Below, one piece after another: positions 43,667 through 52,510 of a stretch of 64,000 nucleotides of DNA. Every line of letters starts with the position of its first letter. Position 1 is the stretch's first letter. Under the pieces are notes generated by a model that had not been told where the DNA came from, ran no database searches, and was given only the letters and a program-made list of their open reading frames with translations. Origin of the DNA: Shimia gijangensis (GTDB taxonomy: Bacteria > Pseudomonadota > Alphaproteobacteria > Rhodobacterales > Rhodobacteraceae); assembly GCF_900142085.1 (NCBI RefSeq), contig NZ_FQZQ01000020.1, positions 1 through 64,000 on the forward strand. Reading direction: 5' to 3'. A program made the position numbers and the translations under genes.

Positions 43667-44983
43667 ATGACCATTTTCACGCTTTCGGGGTTTACGATTT
43701 TTTATGAGGACATTGGGGGCAACGACGAACAGGTCGATGGACAGCCTGTCACACTTCGGGTTGTGACCGAAGACTCAGAAACGTTCTTTTCTTACTCTTT
43801 GACCGGCGTCTCGGATGGTGGGCTTAGTGTGGTTGATATCACAGCCAACGTGCTGGGACTGATTGCGAATGCGGTAAGTGGCGATAGTTCAGGTTCTGGC
43901 CTGGAGTTTTACATCGGCGAACTTACATGGGGCTCGGGAAACCAGACCACCATCCTAAACATTTGGTCCGACACTGGAGGTGGTACTTCGGTCGAGCACG
44001 TGATTGCGATTGATGGAGACCCTCTGCCCGCCGTGAACTCTTTGGCTGATTTGACCAGTGTGACGGGTCCATCACAGCGGTTACTGGTGCGCCTTCGACA
44101 GGCCCATTTGCGCCGGGTCAGAACATTGCTTGGTCAAGCTTGATGGGTGCCACTGTTGAGAACGATAATCTGATCGAAGGCACTACGGACAATGACACGC
44201 TTGATGGTACAGATGGAAACGATATCAATGATCCCCTGACCAATGATTGGGAAGACATCATCAACGGCTCGTCTGGCAATGATTTGTTGGTATTTTCCGA
44301 GGTCGACTCGTCCAGTTTCTATACCATTATTTACGAAGACATGGATGCGGGTATTACCGTCAATCTTGATGCAGAGTATGGTATTGCGGAAGTTGACAAG
44401 GGCTTGAACGGGACGGACACGCTGGTTGATTTCCATGACGCAATTGGCTGGAATACTGGCGGCCAGGGCGGTTGGATCGGCGGAACCAGTCACGATGATG
44501 TATAAACGTCAGCAATGGCAACAGCACATGGCTTGGTGTGTCTGGTGGCCATGGCGACGACACTTTCAATATCGGTGGTGATGGCATTGTACGCATCAGC
44601 TTCCGTTACAATGGCTTTGAAAGCACCTTTGAAAATGCCACATTGGGGGCTGTCGTTGACCTTTCAACCGGCACTGTATCGAACGATGGATTTGGTGGGC
44701 AGGATACCATCACTGTGATAGGGTCCTCGGCCCGCGTTGAGATTGAAGGCACGCGCATCAATGACTCAATTACCGGCAGCAGCCGCGACGAGCGTTTTAT
44801 CCTTCATCAAGGTGATGACACTCTGGATGCTGGTGATGGTTGGGACATGATCCGCTATGATCGATCAGGTGTCGGGAGCGTAAATATCAACCTCGCGACT
44901 GGCCAAGCCTTTGGTATTTGGGAAGGTCAAGGATTTAACCATTCGATCTCCGGTGTGGAAGAAATCCGAGGATCTCGTGAAGC
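43667..44983 (+). pseudogene. RTX/hemolysin-type calcium-binding protein gene, broken
   Basis: Starts with MTIFTLSGFTIFYEDIGGND; the ATG at 43667 has GGGGG 8 bases upstream. A glycine/aspartate-rich RTX-type repeat (LIEGTTDNDTLDGTDGND; SGGHGDDTFNIGGDG) supports a secreted calcium-binding protein. Frame 1 ends at 44143. Its true continuation (SITAVTGAP then FAPGQNIAWSSL) is in another frame after a one-base loss near 44068. A second one-base loss near 44503 turns DDV-N into a stop (44505), and coding resumes from 44506 in the third frame. The 3' end is cut by the IS6 copy at 44984. Not functional. Confidence 0.8.
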
Positions 44984-45754
44984 GGCTTTGTCACGTTAAC
45001 CCAGACGAACCAAATAAGCCGCCGCAATCCGAGATTAGGTCGCCACAATCTCACGCCATTCAGCAAATGCGTTAGCACGCATTTGACGGAAAGTTGAGCG
45101 AGAGATCAGATGGCGTTGCAGAGTGAATTGGTTGTAGATTGCGTCGTGGACGGACAGAAACCGTTGCATCGATCCGGGTGACTTGAACCGGCCCATTCGG
45201 CGTTCTCGTCGACGCGTCGGTTGATGTGAAACTTCCGCCCGATTGTTCAATCGACCGCCTGTGACATGAAGATGCTTCAGGCCAAGATCCCGAAGTGCCG
45301 CAGAATATGAACCCAACTTGTCGGTGACAATCATATCCGGAATGTACCCCTGCTTTTTCAGGAGTTTTCGCATAAGTTTAAGGGCTGAACGCTTGTTTCG
45401 GCGAGATTGAGCGAGGACTTCAAGAACCTCTCCTTCATCGTCTACGGCTCGCCACAAATAGGTTCGTTTGCCACCAATGCGAACAAAGACCTCATCAAGA
45501 TGCCAGGTTCCTGAAGGTTGAACTCTGCGGGATCTGACGTTAGCGGAAATCGCCGGACCGAATTTTAAAATCCATCGGCGGATCGTTTCATAGCTGACAT
45601 CGATCCCTCGTTCTGCCAGCATTTCCTCGACGTCCCGAAAGCTCAGCGGAAAGCGAAAGTAGAGCCAGACGGCCCGTTGAATTATTGTCGGTGGAAAGCG
45701 GTGGCGTGCGTAAGATATCTTTATCATTCAACCACAACTATCCGTCGCAAAGCT
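44984..45754. mobile_element. IS6-family insertion sequence
   Basis: About 771 bases. Left end GGCTTTGTCACG and right end (read inward) AGCTTTGCGACG match at 9 of 12 positions. One transposase gene, minus strand. The expected 8-base target duplication is absent: the left flank reads CGTGAAGC, the right GATCGTCG. The two flanks belong to different genes, as expected from an IS6-driven deletion or recombination. Confidence 0.75.
45035..45727 (-). CDS. IS6-family transposase
   Basis: A 230-residue DDE transposase. It opens with the IS6 pattern RHRFPPTIIQRAVWLYFRFP, an HTH-like LAERGIDVSYETIRRW, catalytic Asp in WHLDEVFVRIGG and VTDKLGSY, and the late QPTRRRERRMGRFKS. Intact and probably active. 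It interrupts the fused RTX/TPR junction. Confidence 0.9.
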   Translation of the reverse strand: MIKISYARHRFPPTIIQRAVWLYFRFPLSFRDVEEMLAERGIDVSYETIRRWILKFGPAISANVRSRRVQPSGTWHLDEVFVRIGGKRTYLWRAVDDEGEVLEVLAQSRRNKRSALKLMRKLLKKQGYIPDMIVTDKLGSYSAALRDLGLKHLHVTGGRLNNRAEVSHQPTRRRERRMGRFKSPGSMQRFLSVHDAIYNQFTLQRHLISRSTFRQMRANAFAEWREIVAT

Positions 45755-46369
45755 GATCGTCGAGTTAATGTGTCAGTGCCTAAATTCGCGTTGGACATTG
45801 CCCGGAAAGGGGCCGCGCTGGACAACAACGATGTCTATATTCAGGACCAACTTGGATATGCCTATTTGAGCGCCCAATTGTGGGACGAAGCAAATGTGCA
45901 GTTCGAAAAGACTTTGTCGCGCATCGTTAACGAAGCAGAGTCCATGGCGTGGTGCGGTTATGGGTTCTTGCTGCTGTCTCGTCATGAAAAAGCACATGAA
46001 GTTGTCATCGAAGCAATGCGGCTTGATCCGCTCCATCCCCCGTCTCTGGATTGGATTCTTGGGCAGGTGTATTTTTTCCTTGGCCGGTATGAGGATTCTG
46101 TTGGAAAACTGATCGGTGAGGCGCATTTAAATTCTTTGGCAGGTGCGATTCTCGTTGCAGCGTATGCGCATTCCGAACGGCAAGGTGAGGCTGAAACTGC
46201 ATTGGTGTCCTTTGTTCAACGCCGCAGAGCTGAGCTTGAAAGTCGTGGCATAGCGGCGGGCGCTAACACTATCGCGGAACTCGCCGGGGGTTTCAGAGCG
46301 ATGTGGCGCAATCCCGAAGACTGGGGGCTCCTCGCGTCTGGATTGCGCCAAGCTGGCCTACCAGACTAA
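45755..46369 (+). pseudogene. 3' fragment of a TPR protein (TolB/TPR regulator type)
   Basis: About 204 codons from the IS6 right end to the stop. Repeats such as YIQDQLGYAYLSAQLWDEANVQ and PPSLDWILGQVYFFLGRYEDS are tetratricopeptides; the end AGGFRAMWRNPEDWGLLASG is typical of roseobacter adenylate-cyclase- or LuxR/TolB/TPR-type regulators. The N-terminal regulatory and catalytic domains are missing. The reading frame into the IS (start at 45677) is accidental. Confidence 0.7.
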
Positions 46370-46902
46370 GCGCCACACGTGTTTTCGATTGCAGCGGCAG
46401 GCAGCTTCGTCCGCATCGCGGTCATCCGCCCCGCGGAGATGCTGCAAGATGCACGAATGGCTGGTTTGGTGAAGCTGCATTGCAGCGCCATCGTTCCCGG
46501 TGAAAGGCAGGATTGGGCCGAAAGCGCCAACTGGGCAGGTTTGTAAGAAGGTCTGGAAAGTCCCGCGTAGTGTGAATCCGACCTTCGCAGAATTTGCAGT
46601 TGCAGCGAACGGCCGGTCTGACGGGCTGCGTCGCAGCATCATGAGGGTGAGTCGAAGGTCTGGTCTGGGCCGTTAGCAGTCAAACCCGGCAACTAAGCTG
46701 TGTTCGACAACGGCGGTTGCGGGCTCTCGATTTGAACCTAAAGGGTGACTTTGACAAATTTCACTGGACTAGCCAGTCAAACAGAGCGGTACTGTCATTG
46801 CGATGCCCCTGAAGGGCGCGCGCGAGTTTCTCCGCCCGGACCTCCGGGCCCCACTCAGTACAAGGCGCGGGAAAGTCCGGTGCCATATGAGTGGAGAAAG
46901 AC
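46370..46902. other. Non-coding, repeat-like spacer
   Basis: No gene recognised. It has GAAAGTCC and TTGCAG..CAGCGAAC-type degenerate blocks like those near 1150 and 16250. Perhaps decayed mobile DNA. GGAG at 46893-46896 serves the DUF3489 gene. Confidence 0.5.
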
Positions 46903-47178
46903 ATGACCCAAGAAACTGCACCCCAGCGGCTAAAGCCACCAGCATCTGCCTTCGCGAAGGCTCAGGTGGCCAATACCACCCGCCCAGTTCAGTTACGCAA
47001 GCTGCTGACCCGCAAGAGTGGCGCCACAATCGTACAAATCCAGAGGGCCTTTGGTTGGCAGCCCCATACGGCGCGCGCAGCGATCTCTGGCCTGCGCAAG
47101 CTCGGCGAAATCATCGAACGCAGCGAGACGCCAAGGGGCCCTGTGTATCGCATTGTGCCGACGGAGGCTGTGACATGA
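46903..47178 (+). CDS. DUF3489 domain protein
   Basis: 91 residues. The block RKLLTRKSGATIVQIQRAFGWQPHTARAAISGLRKLGEIIE is the DUF3489 helix-turn-helix-like fold. It is nearly always found beside DUF2924 and a large serine recombinase. GGAG lies 6 bases upstream of the ATG at 46903. It overlaps the DUF2924 gene by 4 bases. Likely DNA-binding regulator or accessory factor of the recombinase. Confidence 0.85.
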   Translation: MTQETAPQRLKPPASAFAKAQVANTTRPVQLRKLLTRKSGATIVQIQRAFGWQPHTARAAISGLRKLGEIIERSETPRGPVYRIVPTEAVT

Positions 47179-47588
47179 AGTTTCCCGCATCCGAGACGCT
47201 TGCGGCCGGTAGCTCAAATATCAACGGGCTGGAGCGCGCTGGCCATCTAGAACTCTGGCAGGAAGCCTTCGGACGGCCACCACCTAAACACCTGTCACCC
47301 CGGTTGATGAGGCGTATCCTGATCTGGGATCTGCAATGTCGCCTGCTTGGAGGGGTGCCGGTCAAAACAGATCGGGTCCTCAAGCAGATTGCGGCAGGCA
47401 AAGCGCCAGCCGGAACAACAAAGCCCGGCTCCCACCTGATCCGGGAATGGAACGGGCGCACCTATCAGGTTGAGGTAAAGGGCAAGGGCTATGTCATGGA
47501 CGGCAAAACCTACCGGTCCCTCTCGGCGATTGCCCGACGTATCACCGGGGCCCACTGGTCAGGCCCGCGTTTCTTTGGGCTGACCTGA
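47175..47588 (+). CDS. DUF2924 domain protein
   Basis: 137 residues. Contains LELWQEAFGRPPPKHLSPRLM and HLIREWNGRTYQVEVKGKGYV, both DUF2924 signatures, and ends SLSAIARRITGAHWSGPRFFGL, a segment resembling the end of an SRA/AP2-like DNA-binding domain. Function unknown; it forms a fixed module with DUF3489 and a serine recombinase. Overlaps the recombinase start by one base (TGATG). Confidence 0.85.
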   Translation: MKFPASETLAAGSSNINGLERAGHLELWQEAFGRPPPKHLSPRLMRRILIWDLQCRLLGGVPVKTDRVLKQIAAGKAPAGTTKPGSHLIREWNGRTYQVEVKGKGYVMDGKTYRSLSAIARRITGAHWSGPRFFGLT

Positions 47589-49216
47589 TGCGCCGGGTTC
47601 GCTGCGCCATATACACTCGCAAGAGCACCGAGGACGGGCTGGAACAGGACTTCAACTCGCTGGATGCGCAACGCGAAGCTTGTGAAGCCTATATTGCCAG
47701 CCAGAAGCATGAAGGATGGGAGTTGCTGCCAGATCGCTATGATGATGGCGGCATCTCGGGCGGCCATCTTGAACGCCCGGCACTGCAAAGGCTGATGCAG
47801 GATATCGATGCCAAGCAGGTTGACCAGATTGTCGTCTACAAGATCGACAGGTTGACGCGCTCTCTGGCAGACTTTGCAAAGCTGGTTGATCGGTTGGACG
47901 CAGCGGAGGCGTCCTTTGTCTCTGTCACCCAATCGTTCAATACCGCCACCAGTATGGGAAGGCTGACACTCAATGTGCTTTTGAGCTTCGCCCAGTTTGA
48001 GCGAGAGGTCACGGCAGAACGCATTCGGGACAAGATAGCGGCCTCCAAGAAGAGGGGGCTGTGGATGGGCGGTCATGTCCCGCTTGGCTACCAGCCAAAT
48101 GGCAGAACACTGCAAATTGACGAGGCTGAGGCCGAAACTGTTCGCGCGCTTTATGATCTTTATCTCGAGCACCGCTCCATCCGGATCGTAAAGGAAAAGG
48201 CCGAAGGACTTAAACTCAGGACCCGACGTCGTGAGCGACCGGATGGTCGCGTCACAGGCGGTGGCCTGTTTGACCGGGGCCACATCCATCATATTTTGAC
48301 AAACCCGATCTATGCAGGACGCATCCGACATAAGGGGAATGTATACGAAGGCCAGCATCCGGCGATCATTGACCCTGAGGTTTGGGAACAGACACAAGGC
48401 ATGCTGAAAGATGTCGCCCTTAAAACGCGTGGCACCAAACAACGCGCAACGCGCTCACCTCTAGCAGGCAAGCTTTATGATGAAACCGGCGACCGTCTTA
48501 CACCCAGCCATAGTCAGAAAAACGGCAAACGCCTGCGCTATTACATCTCCCGCCGCCTAGTGGTGGAACGCAGTAAGAAGCACCCCGATGCCTGGCGATT
48601 GCCTGCAGAGCAGCTAGAAGGCCTGCTGGTTGATGTTGTTAACCAGCATCTCGGCCGCAAGGGTGCCGCTGCTCTGATGACAGTAGATCTGTCAGCTACA
48701 GAGCTTGTTGCTGTCAACGGTTCGCTTCAGGAAGTCTGCAAACCTCATCAAGTCATCGGCCTCATTGAGCGGGTTGATCTCGCACCTGGATCATTGCGCG
48801 TTCGCCTGGGTGCGGAAGCTCTGGTCAGTCTCCTCGGGATTCCGGCGGATAAGATCGTCTTTGAAGCGCTTACGATCAAGGCGCCGTTCCAGATGCGGCG
48901 CAGGGGTGTTGAGCTGAAACTTCATCTCGGGGTGGCGCCCGTAGAGATTGACAAGACCCTGATCCAGAACATTGTCAAAGCTAAAAGTTGGTTGGCAATG
49001 ATCACAGAAGGTAAAACCTTCACCGAGATTGCAGACGCTGATGGCACTTCAAAGCGTCGAATCCAGGCTGTCATCGAGCTCGCTTTGCTTGCGCCAGAAA
49101 GCCTGGATGTCATCGCAATAGGCAAGCAGCCCATGGGGCTTACTTCCGATTATTTGGTCAAAACGGGCTTTTCAGCCATCTGGGCAGAACAACAAGAACA
49201 GTTCGCCAAATTGTAA
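47588..49216 (+). CDS. Large serine recombinase
   Basis: 542 residues. The resolvase domain starts AIYTRKSTEDGL with catalytic Ser at residue 13, continuing with DRYDDGGISGGHLERPALQ and YKIDRLTRSLADF. A recombinase domain (about 160-290: GHVPLGYQPNG, RGHIHHILTNPIYAGRIRHKG) and a C-terminal alpha-helical part follow. The usual zinc ribbon and coiled coil look weak. It probably integrates or excises an element; the adjacent decayed RTX/IS region and tRNA-Gln suggest a worn island. Confidence 0.9.
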   Translation: MRRVRCAIYTRKSTEDGLEQDFNSLDAQREACEAYIASQKHEGWELLPDRYDDGGISGGHLERPALQRLMQDIDAKQVDQIVVYKIDRLTRSLADFAKLVDRLDAAEASFVSVTQSFNTATSMGRLTLNVLLSFAQFEREVTAERIRDKIAASKKRGLWMGGHVPLGYQPNGRTLQIDEAEAETVRALYDLYLEHRSIRIVKEKAEGLKLRTRRRERPDGRVTGGGLFDRGHIHHILTNPIYAGRIRHKGNVYEGQHPAIIDPEVWEQTQGMLKDVALKTRGTKQRATRSPLAGKLYDETGDRLTPSHSQKNGKRLRYYISRRLVVERSKKHPDAWRLPAEQLEGLLVDVVNQHLGRKGAAALMTVDLSATELVAVNGSLQEVCKPHQVIGLIERVDLAPGSLRVRLGAEALVSLLGIPADKIVFEALTIKAPFQMRRRGVELKLHLGVAPVEIDKTLIQNIVKAKSWLAMITEGKTFTEIADADGTSKRRIQAVIELALLAPESLDVIAIGKQPMGLTSDYLVKTGFSAIWAEQQEQFAKL

Positions 49217-49397
49217 GTCAGCCAGACACCTGAATCTCCAAACTGTCACCGCGGAAATTCCAAACTGAGACTGGGGCCATATTTGGGCTAAATCTCGTAG
49301 CAGGCCTGGTCTCTGTGAGAATTACACACACCTAACCTCCTGAAAACGCCACACAATAGCCCTCAAGGCGGTCAGCGTCTCAATTTTACGGAGTATT

Positions 49398-49472
49398 TGG
49401 CTGGGATGGTAGGATTCGAACCTACGATCTACTGTACCAAAAACAGTTGCCCTACCGCTAGGCCACATCCCA
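49398..49472 (-). tRNA. tRNA-Gln (anticodon TTG)
   Basis: Read on the minus strand: 5' TGGGATGTGGCCTAGCGG opens the molecule, the anticodon stem is ACTGT/ACAGT with loop TTTTGGT (anticodon TTG), the T arm has GGTTCGAATCC and the 3' CCA is encoded at 49398-49400. 75 bases including CCA. Acceptor stem pairs TGGGATG with CATCCCA. The 3' end faces the recombinase module. No partial copy of the tRNA end was seen on the other side of the module. Confidence 0.95.
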
Positions 49473-49694
49473 ACTCTGAGGGGCTAATTAATGCGGGTTG
49501 GAGATGGGCGCAAGACCCCAATCGCACTTTTCACAGGTTTTTCTGCCTGTTTTTGAAATCAAATCCAAACCCGAAAGATAGCGGCAAAGTCGTACAGAAG
49601 GATAGCGACCCTGCGTCACTTTCTGTGCCCGGCATAGACAACATACCGAGTAGTAGGTCATGCTGATTTCAAACTGTGGATGAGGAGAAAAGCT

Positions 49695-50924
49695 ATGGAA
49701 CTGGGACTGCGCCCGGAGAACGAAGAGCTTTTGGATCGGGTCAAAGAGATGATCCATGATGAGATTATGCCTTTGGAAGACGAGTATCACGACGAGATCG
49801 ATAAAGGTGACCGCTGGACCTACACCGAGCGTCAGGCCGAAATCCTTGAGGGGCTGAAGGCCAAGGCGCGTGAGCGCGGGTTGTGGAATTTCTGGCTGAC
49901 CGACAGCGACAAAGGCTTTGGACTGACCACCGTGGAATATGCCTATTTCGCGGAAGAGATGGGCAAAACACCCCTGGGTGCCGAGGTCTTTAACTGTGCC
50001 GCGCCGGATACAGGCAACATGGAAGTGTTTGAGCGCTATAGCTCGGACGCGTTGAAAGAAAAATGGCTGAAACCGTTGTTGAACGGTGATATTCGCTCGG
50101 CTTATTTGATGACCGAACCGGACGTGGCGAGTTCGGACGCCACCAACATTGAAATGCCTTGTGTGCTGGACGGTGACGAGTACGTCATGAGCGGCGAGAA
50201 ATACTGGTCGTCCGGTGCAGGAGATCCGCGCTGTAAAGTGTACATCGTGATGGTGAAAACCGGTGGCGACGAAACCCCGACCTACAATCGCCAATCGATG
50301 ATTGTGGTGCCTGCGGATACACCCGGGATTGAGATTCTGCGCCCAATGAAAGTCTATGGTCACGATGACGCGCCGCACGGGCACATGCATATCCGGTTCA
50401 CAAGCGTGCGCGTGCCCAAGGAAAACATCCTTCTGGGCGAAGGCCGAGGATTTGAGATCGCGCAGGGGCGTCTTGGACCTGGTCGCATCCATCACTGCAT
50501 GCGCGCCATTGGTCAGGCGGAATCCGCGCTTGAGCAAATGTGTAAACGTGCCCTGAACCGCGAAGCCTTTGGCAAGCCGATTGCCCACTTGGGTGCGAAC
50601 TATGACATCATTGCCAATTGCCGAATGAAGATCGAACAAGCGCGGCTTTTGTGCCTTAAGACCGCGTGGATTATGGATCAGGGCGATGCTCGCGCTGCGG
50701 CGCCGTGGATCAGCCAGATCAAAGTGATTGCCCCGAATATTGCGCTTGAGGTGATTGACGAGGCGGTACAGATGTTCGGCGGAACTGGAGTGTCGCAGGA
50801 CACTCCGCTGGCGATTGCATGGACGCAGGTTCGGACACTGCGTCTTGCTGATGGTCCGGATGCCGTGCACCGCCGCCAAGTTGCCCGCAAAGAGTTGAAG
50901 AAGTACACTCAGCAAAAAGTGTAA
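49695..50924 (+). CDS. Acyl-CoA dehydrogenase, ACAD10/11 C-terminal type
   Basis: 409 residues. FAD-binding blocks YLMTEPDVASSDATN and YVMSGEKYWSSGAGDP, and RLGPGRIHHCMRAIGQAE, the pattern special to the ACAD10/11 group. The C-terminus EAVQMFGGTGVSQDTPLA is standard. In eukaryotic ACAD10/11 this domain follows an APH-type kinase; here the kinase-like gene is 45 kb away (3296). Likely removes the phosphate and dehydrogenates hydroxyacyl-CoA intermediates, or acts on long or branched acyl-CoA. SD GAGGAG precedes the ATG at 49695. Confidence 0.9.
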   Translation: MELGLRPENEELLDRVKEMIHDEIMPLEDEYHDEIDKGDRWTYTERQAEILEGLKAKARERGLWNFWLTDSDKGFGLTTVEYAYFAEEMGKTPLGAEVFNCAAPDTGNMEVFERYSSDALKEKWLKPLLNGDIRSAYLMTEPDVASSDATNIEMPCVLDGDEYVMSGEKYWSSGAGDPRCKVYIVMVKTGGDETPTYNRQSMIVVPADTPGIEILRPMKVYGHDDAPHGHMHIRFTSVRVPKENILLGEGRGFEIAQGRLGPGRIHHCMRAIGQAESALEQMCKRALNREAFGKPIAHLGANYDIIANCRMKIEQARLLCLKTAWIMDQGDARAAAPWISQIKVIAPNIALEVIDEAVQMFGGTGVSQDTPLAIAWTQVRTLRLADGPDAVHRRQVARKELKKYTQQKV

Positions 50925-50946
50925 TAATAACAACACTTTATGTAGT

Positions 50947-50969
50947 AAGGGGGCGGTTTCCGCCCCCTT
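50947..50969. terminator. Bidirectional terminator
   Basis: A 10-base-pair stem AAGGGGGCGG/CCGCCCCCTT with a TTT loop between the convergent ACAD and minus-strand gene at 50971. Suits both strands, though T-runs are short. Confidence 0.75.
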
Positions 50970-50970
50970 G

Positions 50971-51417
50971 TTAATCAGGGACTTCGCAGTTTCGCAAAGC
51001 CTCAATCCGCGCGGTATCGGGCTGATGCTCGGGCCAAGATCCGTTTGGCAGGGCATGCAATTCCTCGAACAAAGATTCCCACTTTTCATCCGCGCGGATC
51101 TTTTTTTTGCCCAGACTGCGCATGGCGAAACAGTCAGCTTCTTCTTCGTTATTGTACTGAGGCGTTAACGCATGATGGCCACAGGTATGGGCCAGCCAAA
51201 ACTCACGTGCGAGTGGAGAAAACGTATTCAGCATGTCAGGGTTCAACAGAATGATTGGCCGCCCGGCACGATCAAGTTGCGCTCCGCCGAGCGTTTCAAG
51301 GGTGACATCCCCCAGATAAGGCACTTCCATGCCTTGCCACGACCGGCAGGTGGTTGGTTTGGCGAAGGCCATCGGTGCCACAAAGCAAAGGACCAGGGTG
51401 ATCGCAACGGTTTTCAT
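50971..51417 (-). CDS. Secreted protein with degenerate metallopeptidase-like motif
   Basis: 148 residues with signal peptide MKTVAITLVLCFVAPMAFA. The segment FWLAHTCGHHALTPQYNNEEEADCFAM has the shape of an M48-like HExxH...E peptidase site, but the catalytic Glu is replaced by Thr (HTCGH). A Cys after it could bind metal or form disulfide with the Cys of EADCF. The ATG at 51417 is chosen for its GGAG 6 bases upstream. Function unknown; perhaps a binding-only relative. Alternative: a real peptidase with unusual chemistry. Confidence 0.65.
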   Translation of the reverse strand: MKTVAITLVLCFVAPMAFAKPTTCRSWQGMEVPYLGDVTLETLGGAQLDRAGRPIILLNPDMLNTFSPLAREFWLAHTCGHHALTPQYNNEEEADCFAMRSLGKKKIRADEKWESLFEELHALPNGSWPEHQPDTARIEALRNCEVPD

Positions 51418-51591
51418 GTGTGTCTCCATGATATTTGGGCCACGTTTAGCATGGCCCAAAGCAGGAAAACCCGACTTAGGTCAAGAACCCCGCATTTTTT
51501 CGTGAAGACAACATTCAACCCCGTTGGAATTTGAAGAAACCGGGGCTTGCGGGTATCACTGTGGAACGTATTCTTGAGTATCGGAGCCCCC

Positions 51592-52452
51592 ATGCCACAC
51601 AGATTTGCGCTTTGGTCGATCCCGGTGGCGATTATTGTGTTCTTTCTCAAACTTTTGGCGTGGCAATGGACCGGGTCCGTGGCGCTGTTGTCGGACGCTT
51701 TGGAATCCATTGTGAACATCGTAGCGGCAATTATTGCCTTTTACGCCGTGCGCCTGTCTGCCAAGCCCGCCGATGCCCGCCATCCGTTTGGGCACAGCAA
51801 AGCTGAATACCTTTCCGCCGTTGCCGAAGGGGCGATGATTCTGCTGGCGGCTTTTCTGGTGATGCGCGAAGCGATCTCGGCTTTGCCCAACCCCACACTG
51901 TTGGACACGCCGACCTTGGGGATCGTTGTCAACTTGATCGCCGCCATTGTGAACGGAACATGGGCGATGATGCTGTTGCGCGTCGGTCGCGCCAACCGTT
52001 CTCCCGCACTTGTGGCCAGTGCCAGGCATATTTTCACAGACGTTCTGACCTCTGCTGGGGTTGTCATTGGGCTGTTTCTAGCCCTTGCGACCGGCTGGCT
52101 CATTCTTGACCCAATTCTCGCCATTCTGGTGGCGTTGAACATTCTTCGGGAAGGGTGGAAGGTTTTGTCTGAGTCTGTGGACGGGCTGATGGATGCGTCA
52201 GTGAATGATGACGAATTGCAGGCCATTCAGTCGGCGGTTGACACTTCTTCTGATGGAGCATTGCAGGTGCATGACCTGCGCGCGCGCCGCTCGGCTTCTG
52301 TCGTGTTTGTCGAAATGCACTTGGTTGTGCCAAAAGATATGGCCGTTGGGGCCGCCCACGATATATGTGATCGGATAGAAAAGGCAGTCACCGAAGCGCT
52401 GCCGGGAGCCCATGTCGCGGTTCACGTTGAACCAGAAAGCGAATTGATCTGA
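51592..52452 (+). CDS. Cation diffusion facilitator (CDF) family transporter
   Basis: 286 residues, six predicted helices. Metal-binding helices: SVALLSDALESIVN (helix 2), HPFGHSKAEYLSA after it, and ARHIFTDVLTSAGV (helix 5, HxxxD). The C-terminal cytoplasmic domain ends in VAVHVEPE. Exports Zn, Co, Fe or Mn in exchange for protons; specificity cannot be read from this alone. GGAG 6 bases before the ATG at 51592 decides the start. Confidence 0.9.
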   Translation: MPHRFALWSIPVAIIVFFLKLLAWQWTGSVALLSDALESIVNIVAAIIAFYAVRLSAKPADARHPFGHSKAEYLSAVAEGAMILLAAFLVMREAISALPNPTLLDTPTLGIVVNLIAAIVNGTWAMMLLRVGRANRSPALVASARHIFTDVLTSAGVVIGLFLALATGWLILDPILAILVALNILREGWKVLSESVDGLMDASVNDDELQAIQSAVDTSSDGALQVHDLRARRSASVVFVEMHLVVPKDMAVGAAHDICDRIEKAVTEALPGAHVAVHVEPESELI

Positions 52453-52460
52453 GATCACGA

Positions 52461-52489
52461 TAAGAGCCCGGACTAAAGCCGGGCTCTTA
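52461..52489. terminator. Bidirectional terminator between CDF and carB genes
   Basis: Perfect 11-pair stem TAAGAGCCCGG/CCGGGCTCTTA with a 7-base loop, between two convergent genes; TTAGTTT follows on the plus strand and runs of A/T occur on the minus side. Confidence 0.85.
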
Positions 52490-52510
52490 TTAGTTTCCTG
52501 TCAGAGTGAA

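Noticed and set aside
46803-47588. 261-codon frame covering DUF3489 and DUF2924
   Set aside because: The first part is out of frame with the real DUF3489 gene; only the DUF2924 part from 47175 is genuine.
49398-49472. tRNA-Gln as proven attachment site
   Set aside because: No repeat of the tRNA 3' end was found around the module and large serine recombinases seldom use tRNA genes.
49488-51089. 533-codon open frame on the minus strand
   Set aside because: Antisense to the acyl-CoA dehydrogenase; no family signal.
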